Below are positions 35,523-46,016 of a DNA stretch of 64,000 nt, in pieces; the stretch's first letter is position 1, and every line of letters starts with the position of its first letter. Both the position numbers and the translations under genes were made by a program. The notes below the pieces were generated by a model, which did no database searches, was not told the origin of the DNA, and worked only from the letters and a program-made list of their open reading frames with translations. This DNA is from Strix aluco (taxonomy: Eukaryota > Chordata > Aves > Strigiformes > Strigidae): assembly GCF_031877795.1 (NCBI RefSeq), contig NC_133934.1, positions 107,076,610 through 107,140,609 on the forward strand, written 5' to 3'.

Positions 35523-38500
35523 ATGAGCTCTGCCGCGGCCAAGGTACGCGGTGCTGGCTCCACGCCCTCCCTGTGGCGTGTCCCCGCCGGGCCGGGCCGG
35601 GCCGGGGCGGGAGGGGAGCGGGAGGGCGATAGTGGCGCCAGAGGCGGAAGGAGCGGGCTCGGGGAGGCGGCTTTCCGCCCTCAGCCGGCGCAGACCTCGC
35701 TCGGTTTTGTCTCGCCGCCCGCTTCAGCAGCTGCCGGGGATGGCGGCCTGAGCCAGCTTCTGGTGCCCTGGGAGAGGGCGGTTACCGGGAGGATCGCACC
35801 CCCGTGCACAGCGGCTCTGAAATAGATTTTGCTGCCCTGGCCTGCACCCACATCTCTGTCTCAGTGGAGAGCAAGGAATTTGCCCCCATCCTAAGTAAAA
35901 CTAATGCCCTTCAAAGCAGTGGTGTTTACTTAAGATAGTTTATCCACGTGAGCTGTTAACACCAACGCCTACTGCAGAGATACTGAGAGTTTAGGAGCAA
36001 ACCTGTGCCTCCTGCTTATACTTTTACATTTTAAGCCAACAGCATACAAGCAGTGCCTTTCAGACACTGAGGTTTCCCCTCTGTGAGCCTCCAAGGAGCA
36101 GTTTTCTCTTGTGTCCCACATGAGCCCGGCCTCAGTCTGTGTGCAGGCTGCTTGGAGTGATGGGTCTCAAGAAACAGGTGAAAGACTTTGCCTTTCCAAG
36201 GACATCCCGAATATAGCCTGGAAAGAGGCAATATCCACAGGAGACCATACTGAAGTGGACTGGCTGGGAAACCTGAGAGCTCCGTGCACAAAGTTTGGGG
36301 TGTCTCTTCCATCTTCCTAAACAGCATTTCCCCCATTTTTTACACTAAATTGGGATTTAAGCCCAAAATTTCCTCACTGCACCATTGATGCTGGAAATGA
36401 AATCAGAACCAAACCAGAAATCTCAGTAGGCCTTAAGCAAATGTTGTCCTGCTGTCCTCCCAGCTCCAACGGGTCTAACCTGCAGCTATGGGGATTGCAC
36501 CCCGTGGGGTTGTAAATGGAGGCAGTTCTTCCTTGCTACTTCCCTGGCCTGTGCTTAGCTCTTCCTCTGAGGAAGACCAGATAGAATGTCATTCTGGGAC
36601 CTGTCTACTGAGGGCAAACACTCCTGCTGTCTCTAGTCTTAACTGATTGTTTTGCCTGTGATCTGCCTTGCTACTGGGACCAAAACAGCATGAAAAGTGA
36701 TCACTGCAGGCCCCAGCCTCTGGAGACACAGTTCCCAGCTGAGGGATGGGTTGTTTTCTATGTTCTTTTTGGTGAAATCCCCTGGGTCCTTGAAATTATT
36801 ATAGAGTGAAGCAATTAGTTAGCACAATTTATTACAAATGATAGCTCAGGCTGCAAAAACAAAGAGTTATAAAGAGGATCAGGAGTAATGTCTCTGCCAG
36901 CTGAGAGGCCAGAGTCCAAAACAGATGTGGTGAAGGACATGAATTTCTGAGCCAAAAAATCATCAGCAAGGTCCCCAGGAAAGACTAGTACAAATAGTAT
37001 GTCATGAATGCCGTGCGTTTCCCTTTTGAAGCCATAGTTTCTGTTTCTTTCCCTGCAACCCAGTGAGCTAGACACTTGAAAAAAAGCATAGCTGAGATTT
37101 CTGATGCCCTGATTCCAGAAGCAGAGAATTTAAGAAAATCAGTAAATACTTTGTCCACAAAAGTTTTGCCAATACTGCCATCGCTTCCCTGCTTGCTTAT
37201 AAGCCATTACTCCAGTAAACTTTGATTAGGGTAATTTAAACAAATGAATACCTCACTTAAAGTTATTTGAACCAATCTAAACTGTAAGAGAAGCATCAAG
37301 CTTACAAAGAGGACTGGAGCACAGAAATCCTTAGAGTCTCTCTGGTTTTCTGTTGACGGATTGTGTGTCAGTGAGCAAATCCCTGCCACCTTCTGCCTTG
37401 CTGTTAGTCTCTGGTATAATTTCTATGCATTTTGGGAGGGTGGAGACACAGAGAGATCCTTGGCATGCCATGGGATCTATGGAAGGAAGGAGAGACATGA
37501 TTACAGGTTTATTTGGAGACATGCATGAGTACCAATTTCCTGTGTGGAAAGAAAAGACTGTAACACAAAAAAGTGTGCTTTGTATTTTGCTCAAAGTTGG
37601 CTCAGGAGTAGAGTAGCAGCCTCTCCCAGGCCTGCAATGTAGAAAACCCTCTGTACCAGATGGTGTTGATGGGAGGAGGGCTACAGGAGCACCCTAAGGG
37701 ACCTCCCTGCAAAGGCAGCCTCTGTTCAGCAAGCTGGCAGTCGTTCCCTAGTGAAACAGAAATTCTGCATGTGGCTTCGGTTTCCTTGTTTTGTTCCCTA
37801 GGGCTATATTTCTTCATTGGCAACTGCTGAGAGCCTGACAGGCTCTCTAGATATATTATTTATTTATGGACAAAAAGCTAGGGAAATAAGGATGGTTCCT
37901 AAATGTGCTTCCAACCTCAAAGCTGGTTAATGGTTCTAATATCAGGACTGGGGCTGCAGCACAACACACAGGACTGCTGACGCAGCTGCCTGCAGTCGCT
38001 CAGCATTGAATCTGACTGGCTGTTTTTTGTGTGCTGGGCACAGATTTGGGGGCATAGTCCTCTTCTCATTGGCTTTAGGAGAGAAGCCTTCCCCCATCCC
38101 ACCTGAGTTAAAAGGGAAAGCAAAGAGGTTGTTTTTATTTCCTGGAGTAGATTGGACATACTGACCATGGCATCAGAAAAGGTGAGAGCTTGAGGGTGGA
38201 AGTGTCCAGGAAAGCTGCCTTAGTGCTAGGGTTCAAGTGGAGATGAATTGTCTGCTGTCTTGGCCTTCATCTCAAACAGCAGAAGCATTTTTTGTTTGGA
38301 AAGAGACCTGACCCTGCCCTGCATGGCTGGAAAAGCTATTTCATGCCACGCAAATACTCAGTGCAGGTGTTTGGCACAATCAGTGGGGAATTTGATTCAA
38401 AAATCTAAAATGGGATAGAAGTTAGCAACACGTGATAGAGACAAAGAGGGAAGCTTTGTAAGGGATAATTTTAAGGTCACTTATGCATTGCTGAAAACAC

Positions 38501-41500
38501 CAGGTGCAACTAAATATTCAGAGGGCCAGCATGAAAGACAGTGATACTACCAGTATGTCCAGGTACTTTCAGAAAGGACCCCTCTCTCCCCCAAACTTTG
38601 CTCTTCCCTGTCTTACAGTTCCTGAAATGCCTTCTGTTCATGTATTGTTCTCCTTAAAATACTCTGGTGTTCCTGCCACATACCCACTTTATCTCTCTTT
38701 CTCTTCTCAGCCAATACTCTATAGCTATTTCCGAAGTTCCTGCTCTTGGAGAGTGAGAATCGGTAAGATCCAGTGTTGATCTCTCTTTTATTGTCTTGGT
38801 GTTATTGCAGTATCCTCCTCTTCACTAACCAATTAGTCACTTATTAAGAGAGAGATAGGCAAACAGGAACCTGCAACAGTGAGGCATTTCCCCAGTGGGA
38901 GGGAGGGGAGTACCATAGCTTATCTGGAACAGGGGGAAGGGAGAGGAACAGACAGGAGGGCTTCACTCAGCCTGCAGCTAGTTAGAGGGGATTACTCCTT
39001 TTGTAAAGCCAACATGATGCAGACAGCTGTTTCTTGGACATTATGTAGAGGGGCCCTACACTCTGTTTTTACACAGATACTGGTTCAGACTCTGGTCTGC
39101 CCAGGTCTTGAGAGGTAAGCAGGGCTGGGAATGGTCCCTACTTGTACTGAGACAGTCTTAAGCAAGGTTTTGCAGGTGAGCACAGGGCCCCCTGCCCTCT
39201 ATAAGCCAAATTAGGAGAGTCTGTGCTGTAAAGAGTGGCAAAGCTGATTTTGAAAAATGCAGTGTTTTTGCCAGGACTGATCTTTAGTGCTTTGATCCTT
39301 CATTTGCCAGAGCACTGTCTTCTCAGTGGACTCAGGCCACCTTTCTTGAGGGATAGGGTCTTTTTTGGTTTTAAACCCATTCTTTTTTTAAATGGAGATG
39401 GTAACATTTCCCTGAGCCCGTTACCAATGAAACTGGTCTCAGTGTGCTTGTCTCAAGCTGTACACTCTGCTCTCCCTAGCACTGGCTCTGAAAGGGATTT
39501 CCTATGATCTGGTGCCAGTGAACCTCCTGAAGGATGGGGGGCAGCAGGTAAGGATACAGCTCCATTGCTCTCTCCAGGGGTACTGAACTTGGGGTTCATT
39601 AGGAGAACCGGGATTAGCACTAGAAAATTCACAGGCAAAGTCACTGAATTCCTCACTGCTTCTCTGTAGTTAATAGTTGCTTTCAGCCAGTATTCCCTGG
39701 CATGCAAGACAGAGGGAGAAGATGACTGCAGGAGACTAAAGGTTGTTTCCTCAAACATATGACTGGATTTCATAAGGCTGAAGATCTTTTGCTCCTGCTT
39801 AGAATGATATAACTGAACATATCTGGCACATAGACTTCAGAGAAGCTGCACTGCAATTTAAACACAGACTTGACCTCATTCAGTTAGCACCAGAAAGTGT
39901 GTGTGTCCAAAAGATGCTAAATGATATAACAAGGGGCTGCAAAGGACTTGCAAAACGAAGGGGTGGGATGCCAGAAGAGATCTTCACTGAGAATTTATTC
40001 AAGGGCACTATAGCAGGGAGTTGTGCACTCAGTAGTACCACCAGCTAGATGTGCCAATATGGGCTAAGACAGAGTTGGAGAGCTAGAACAATAACAGTGA
40101 CACTCCTGCAGCACCACCCATCCTGGGCTTTGTATTGATGGTTTGTCAAGAGGTAAGGCAGTCTGGCCTCAGATGTAGCAATCCCTGAGCCCCAGCGAGA
40201 GCTTGCTGGAGACTAATAGTACATAGCTTACTGCATAGCTTGCTGGAGACTAATAGTAAGCATAGCTTACTGCAAATACTAGTACTGAGGTAGAGGGAAA
40301 AGCCAGGTTTAGTAACTGGGTTCTAGGGGAAGAAAACAAGGAAGAAGAATTCCTTGTTGCAGTACTCTCAGGTTTGTTTCCACAGTTTTCTGCTGAATTC
40401 AAGGCAGTGAATCCAATGCAGCAAGTCCCAGCCTTGAAAATTGATGGCATCACCCTTTCTCAGTCGGTGAGTTACCAGTCCCATCCCTGTTAACCATTCA
40501 CTCCAGCCTGCTGCTCAGTCTGGAGGGGATGGCTTTGCCCCATCTTTTCCCCCAGAGCTCTCATCTGTGCATTGGAAAAGAGATGGCATTTGTGATAAAC
40601 AATCCCACTTGGGGGCAGAAATAGCACATAGCCTTTGCTGGGAAACTGCTGTCAAAGATTTAAGCTCAACTCAGCTTTCACTGAGCAGTTTATAGTCTGA
40701 CTTAGATGGCTGTGCCAGGGTTTGCCTGAAATTACAGCTGGGCTAAATGACAACAAGATCCCAAGCAGACATCGAAGGAGATATTCTGTTGCTTGGATTG
40801 GTAACAAACTTAATTCAAAAACAGCTGTATTCTCTTGGATCAGCCCCCCTTTCTCAGACACTTAGGATGTGAACTTTTCCTTGGTTCTCCAATAACCTCC
40901 CCTGACCTCTTTGTTCATTACAGCTAGCTATAATTCATTACCTAGAAGACACCCGTCCTAACCCCAGGCTCCTGCCCCAAGATCTGAAGAAGAGAGCCCA
41001 AGTCAGAATGATCGCAGATCACATTGTCTCTGGCATTCAGCCACTCCAGGTATTGCCTTGTCATATCCATGCAAATGAGAAAACCAGGATGGGTTTCCAG
41101 GAGTCTGTATCTCTGAAAAGCTCAGTCTCTTTAAATTGTTGCCAGCCAGTAGAGTGGCAGACCTTAAGATTGTGTGTTAGCAGATGAAATCTCTGCTTAG
41201 CCTCTGCTTGATTTGCCAATGGCAACAATACAGTATTTCCTACAAAGAAAATCCTATAGCACCCCAGGTTCTTTCCAGAAACAGCTGAACCCATATGGTT
41301 TCACTGCTAGGTCTAGGATGTTTTAGGAAGAAGACCATTGAGCAACCCAAAGGGCAGAGGCAAAGGGATACCCTGACAGCTCTGTTACAGAAGGACAGTC
41401 TCGAGAGAGACTGCAGGGCGCATGATTTGGTGAGGGTGAGCTCTGGGCTGACCCAGCAGGCTGACCTCAGGCTGGGGCTTCAGGCTTGGCAACTCCTCAT

Positions 41501-44500
41501 CTCCCCTCTTCTCCACTGGATGAGGCAGTGGGCAGGATCCAGCCCGCAGCTGTTAATCTAACCTGGAGATCGCTTGCCTTTGCAGAACCTGAGCATCCTG
41601 AAACAAATGGGGGAGAAAAAAATGGAATGGGCTCAGAACTGCATTGCATCTGGCTTTCAAGGTGCGTCTCACATATAAAACGATCAGCACTTCAAGAGAC
41701 CCTTCAAAATGCTGCACTGCTGGGGTCCTACTTTCCTCTTCAAACAGAAAAACAGATCTCCCTAGGCTGGTGTACTGGGGTCCTGCCCTGCTGGCAGAGA
41801 CAGTGCTCTTCCTGCCCGGAGTCCCTTGTCCAGGACTGCTAGATCTCCAGGGTCTGGGAGGAAAGATGCTGTCTGCAGGGAGCTTCCATTGCTGCACATG
41901 GAGGAGGGGAAACCTGGGGCCATCCTGTACACTGCAGCAGTTGATTCACCCTGAAGCATGAGGGCTGACAGCACTTCTCCTTTCCACCCAGCTGCTCCCA
42001 AACTAGTCCCTTTTGCTTTAAAGTTCTATCCATCTATATGCTTTTGTAATCAGATGAAAGATACCTGATGGCAAACTCCCAGAGACTCTAGCAAGTAGCA
42101 GAGTATTTCTTTACCTCCCTGGGAGAAATACGGTGCTTTTTGTTTCCTCAAAACACTTTCTCCCATGTGCTGGAATGGCAGGCCCATCTTCACTTCTGGA
42201 CAGAAGCAAACTGACTGAACTTTTGCATTTTTTCCCTCCCCGTTCACATATCTCTGCATTGCCCTCTTAGTATTTCAGGTGCATTGCCTGAAGCAGCTGA
42301 AATCACCCTGGGTCCCAAAAAGCTGAAGAACCCTAAAGACTCCCATAACTATGCTGTTGTAAGATTTCTCTTCCTTCTAGGTTCTGTCCCCAAATGCTCC
42401 TTTTCATACCCAGCTCAGTGTCAAAATGTTCTTGTTCATAATTCCCAGTCTAAAAGGTCCTTGGTATCCCTTTCAAATGAGTTTCCAATGCCTCACACCA
42501 GTGTACCACCTCTCTTGACAGCACTGGAACAGCTTCTGCACCACACTGCTGGGCGCTACTGTGTGGGGGATGAAGTAAGTATCTGAGAGAGTGTTGTGTA
42601 CCATTAGAGAACTGAAAATGCCAGTATATTCCATAAAATAGGAAAGGAAATTAGTTGTGGAGACAGAGCACAACCCCATCCCATGCCTGGAGTTACGTGC
42701 AGTGCCTTTGCTGGAAGAAACACTGTTCCGTGGATCTTGCTTAGGCCATTACTGACTTGCAGTTAATTACAGAGATGTTTACTTGTCCCTGTCTATAATC
42801 TGCTGATGGCCAGATTCTGCAGCTGTATCTAGGATCTGGCTAGTACTAGAGGATGTGGAAACAGATTATATATATTTAATTTTTAAGAGATTTGGGAGTT
42901 CAAAGTGTCCTGTCACAGGGGCAAAGCTTGGCTCAAGAAACACAGGTTCAGTTCTTAGCTCTGCTCTCTGGAACTGTCATGGTTTAACCCCAGACAGGGT
43001 TTAAAGGTTTAACCTTTAACCAAGTTGTACTGTACTTTTCTGCTCTGTTTGTCCAGTTTTAACATGGACAGAGAGCTCACATACAAGCTGTTATGACCCT
43101 TACCAAGCTGGAGTCCACTGAGGCCTCGTCCATTTAGTAGTCCTGTTTGGCAGGCAATTGGATTGTTCCTATAAAAGCCTCAGAAAAAAGGAAGGCTCCT
43201 GCAATATCCTGTGATGCAGAGGATTGTCTAGTAGGAGCCTTATGGAGCTGGAGCCCTTGGGAAAAGGCTAGTTACGAGATCCTATACTGGAGAATAATGT
43301 GTGCTCTGAAAGGCACCCTGAGCTGGGTGATCTGGGTGTGGGGTGGGGGCAGCTGCTTCTGTGCAGATAGGCAGCTAGCTGTCCTTGAGTCGTCTTTTCA
43401 GATTGCGAGTCCCTGAGCCTGTGTGCAAAGGCCCTATCATGTATCAGGTCTTGACATTGGCAGGAGCTGCTTGATACTCTTACAATGCAAACAAGCAAAA
43501 TTTACTCATCTTTTCCCAGCCACGCAAACTCCCCCCTCCCTCCATCGCCTCCCTCTGCAGCTTGCCAGCAGACTTGTTTGCTCAGAGGTAGTTGCCATAG
43601 AAGCACTGTGTCCTTGAGGTTGTCTTGATCAGCTGGTAAATATAAGGCTCCCTAAAGGCTGATGGCTTCTTCTACTAGTGACTGCTATGAAGTTCCTTTC
43701 CTTGTACCACTGTCATATTATTAATGCTGGATTAAAGATTCTCATGATAACTCCTCTGTACTGGCTGATAAATAATTTCTATCCTGCTCTCAAAGTCTGC
43801 CACCACAGCAAAGTGTGACAGGACAGTCTCTGAGTTACTCTGACTCCTTTTCTCTGCTACGTTTGCAGGTTTCCATGGCTGATCTGTGCTTGGTGCCTCA
43901 AGTTTTCAATGCTGAAAGGTAATTAAGGCTAAGCTTGAGGCACTCTTCAAGGGCACCTACTCCCAGTGCTGGGCTGTCAGAGCTTACCTTCTGCTGCTCC
44001 TTGTGCCTGTTAGGAAAGCATCCCTCCTGCCTTCCCTATCCAGTTAGGGATTCTCTGCATTAGTTTTCATGTGTCATAAATACTGTCTCTTTTGGAAGCT
44101 CTTGTAAATAAGGAGCTGTGCTCTCTTTTCAGAGGCCCCTGGAGGAAACCTGATCTATGTCCTTAGAAAAGCTAAGGTTGCCTGCACTCCATGCCCTTTC
44201 TCCCTGTTTGCCCTACTGCACACAGGGAAAAGATTAATCTGACTATATTTGTTGAAAGCCTTAAACCTATGCAAGTAGTGGCTGCATGATTCCCAGGAAA
44301 AGCATAGTGCCTTTTTACCCTGTGCTGCACACTATGTAAAAGCCTAGTGAAGATGGAAGAACTAACTAACCTTCCCTCCAGCATTTGTTTTTAAACCTAC
44401 AAGGATGAAATTTTTCTGTTAATGCAAATGTACCCCAGCCTGTGAGACTCTCCCATACTGGGCAGGCACAGCACACTGCTGTGACCTTCTGCTGATTGCT

Positions 44501-44677
44501 GCACTGGCTGTCCAACTCGTAGTATCTCAGAAACTCTTTTCCTTTTGCAGATTCAAAGTGGACATGGGCCCATATCCCACAATAACCAGAATAAACAAAG
44601 CTCTTCTGGAATTAGAGGCATTCAAAGTAAGCCACCCATCCCGGCAGCCAGATACTCCTGCAGAGCTGCGAGCTTGA
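35523..44677 (+). CDS. GSTZ1: Maleylacetoacetate isomerase / glutathione S-transferase zeta 1, complete
   Basis: Catalyses the glutathione-dependent cis-trans isomerisation of maleylacetoacetate to fumarylacetoacetate in tyrosine/phenylalanine breakdown, and also oxygenates alpha-haloacids; cytosolic and mitochondrial in mammals. Coding exons: 35523-35543, 38711-38762, 39480-39547, 40386-40466, 40924-41049, 41586-41661, 42522-42574, 43869-43918, 44551-44677. Phases close on 218 codons including stop (217 aa; human 216). The zeta-class active-site motif [11 protein letters not shown] is present (residues 16-26 in this isoform), followed by the thioredoxin-like half, [13 protein letters not shown], and the helical half with [17 protein letters not shown]. 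The end [15 protein letters not shown] nearly equals mammals. The first exon encodes only MSSAAAK with a G at -3; a second candidate first exon lies at 38167. It shares its promoter region with POMT2. Intact. Confidence 0.97.
35544..38059 (+). other. GSTZ1 intron 1, first part
   Basis: Leaves the CpG island by about 35.8 kb. No exon, RNA gene or assignable repeat was recognised; a second promoter candidate lies at its 3' end. Confidence 0.5.
38060..38166 (+). promoter_or_regulatory. Candidate second GSTZ1 promoter (CCAAT and TATA-like)
   Basis: ATTGG (inverted CCAAT) at 38068-38072 and TTAAAAG at 38108-38114 are spaced as in a classical promoter, ahead of the alternative first exon at 38167. 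The flanks are not GC-rich, unlike the main promoter. A GGTTAAT half-site resembling HNF1 lies further up near 37924. Confidence 0.45.
38167..38181 (+). CDS. GSTZ1: Candidate alternative first coding exon of GSTZ1 (MASEK)
   Basis: ATG in a strong context (ccATGg) is followed by five codons, Met-Ala-Ser-Glu-Lys, then a consensus donor (AAG|GTGAGA). It is in phase 0, so it joins exon 2 at 38711 to give MASEKPILYSYF, the same frame as the CpG-island exon and close in form to mammalian MQAGKPILYSYF. Upstream are an inverted CCAAT box (ATTGG, 38068-38072) and a TATA-like TTAAAAG (38108-38114), about 95 and 55 bp before the ATG. I infer a second, probably tissue-restricted promoter inside intron 1. 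No transcript evidence is available here. Confidence 0.6.
40201..40276. repeat. 37-bp imperfect tandem duplication
   Basis: GCTTGCTGGAGACTAATAGTA occurs at 40201 and again at 40238, each followed by a related CATAGCTTACTGCA. Lies in GSTZ1 intron 3, about 110 bp before exon 4. Confidence 0.85.
42975..42995 (+). mobile_element. Short fragment resembling an avian LTR terminus
   Basis: TGTCATGGTTTAACCCCAG matches, as I remember it, the 5' end of a common LTR family in modern birds. The match stops after about 20 bp and no LTR body, TATA or end repeat follows, so it is either a small truncated relic or coincidence. It lies in GSTZ1 intron 7. Confidence 0.3.
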
Positions 44678-45341
44678 AGCCCTTCTACTCACTAAACCAA
44701 GTAAGCTGGAGCGTCAAAGAGGACAACAGCTACAGCTTCAGTAGGACTTCAGTGCCAGCCCGAAGCCCTAGTACTATGGTCTCACTTTCATCTGGGTGGG
44801 AAGAAAGAGGACCTGGAAGTAGCCTGGATGCCTTACAGGAGCTATGCCTCTGCTGGAAAGCTTGCAGCTACTTCTGACTATGTTTTTTGTATCTGATGTA
44901 TCTCTATGAAGCAGATTAAAGCAGAAGCATCCATAATTATTGAAGTCCCCTTTGTATGGCTTTGGGTTGGGGAATGTGGCCACAAACAACTGTGAGGCAT
45001 TGAGCCAATTCTGGGCTCCTCACAGGGGCTGCTTCTTTCTACCACCTACAGAAAGAGCATCAGGGAACCACTATACACAATGGGCTACTAACCTATCAGG
45101 CCTGCTTGTCCCTGCAGCTGCCTCAGAGCTATGGTGTAATCATCAGTGTCATGGATATAAACAGTAAGAGCTAGTCTCTGACAGAAGACAGCTTAATCCC
45201 AACCCTTGTTGGGTCCCGCAGGTCTTGCAAGAGACAACAGTCAGCAACTCTGCCACCGCTTGCAATGACAAGAGAATTACTACCTGGGACAACTGATTTG
45301 TACCTCTTCCTTATGTCTAGCAGCAGTCTTGTGGAATTTAT

Positions 45342-45347
45342 AATAAA
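45342..45347 (+). terminator. GSTZ1: Poly(A) signal AATAAA of GSTZ1
   Basis: AATAAA lies about 665 bp after the GSTZ1 stop codon and is followed by AGTCTGTCTAGAGC and a GT-containing stretch. An earlier ATTAAA near 44914 could give a shorter 3' UTR. Confidence 0.65.
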
Positions 45348-45369
45348 AGTCTGTCTAGAGCTTTAGTCT

Positions 45370-45930
45370 AAAGCTAGGTGGTTGTGCCAGTCAGCAAAAC
45401 ACAACCAGCTCATTCCCATACACTAAAAATGATGGCGTTCTCTTCCTTTTCCCATCCTCAGACACTGCTCTAGGTGTTTTCCTAGTCCTTAGCTGCAGAC
45501 TATTGCCCAAGGGAATCCCACCCCAGATTCCCTCAAAACCAGAATCATGTCTGTACTTCCATCGCAAGGAGCTTCCAAGCAGCTGGGGTAAATCCCTTTC
45601 CACTCATCACAAATGAAACCCAATAACTGAGTCACCTTCAGAGCTGAAAGCACCCTAGGAATTCCAGCCCAGAAACATGTAGGGCAAGGGAAACCCAGAA
45701 GCCTGTGACTGTGTTCCTGTACAGGCTCAGCTCAGATCCCACTGACTGTTTTGGCACCCAAGCCCAGGTACCAAGCTAGAGATATAGGAGGGAATTTCTG
45801 CCAGTCTGATGCTGTATATCAGCTACCCTAAGAGGGCAATGCCCACAGCCTTCAGAAAGACTTTACAAACCCCTGATCTCTTGTGCCAAGGTAGCATTCA
45901 ACTACGTATAGGTACTTGGACTGCCACATT
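45370..45930. other. Intergenic spacer between convergent GSTZ1 and kelch-gene ends
   Basis: Unique-looking sequence with no gene, repeat or structured RNA that I can support. It separates two tail-to-tail transcription units. Confidence 0.5.
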
Positions 45931-45941
45931 GCTTGGAATTA

Positions 45942-45947
45942 TTTATT
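45942..45947 (-). terminator. Poly(A) signal AATAAA of the kelch gene
   Basis: TTTATT on the plus strand reads AATAAA on the minus strand, 70 bp after the kelch-gene stop. It gives a very short 3' UTR and leaves about 600 bp between the convergent ends of this gene and GSTZ1. Confidence 0.6.
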
Positions 45948-46016
45948 GCCATCCACATCTGTAGTCAGGCTGATGAAGAGCCCTTGCTGTTCCAGGCTCA
46001 TTCTGAGTATTCTTCA

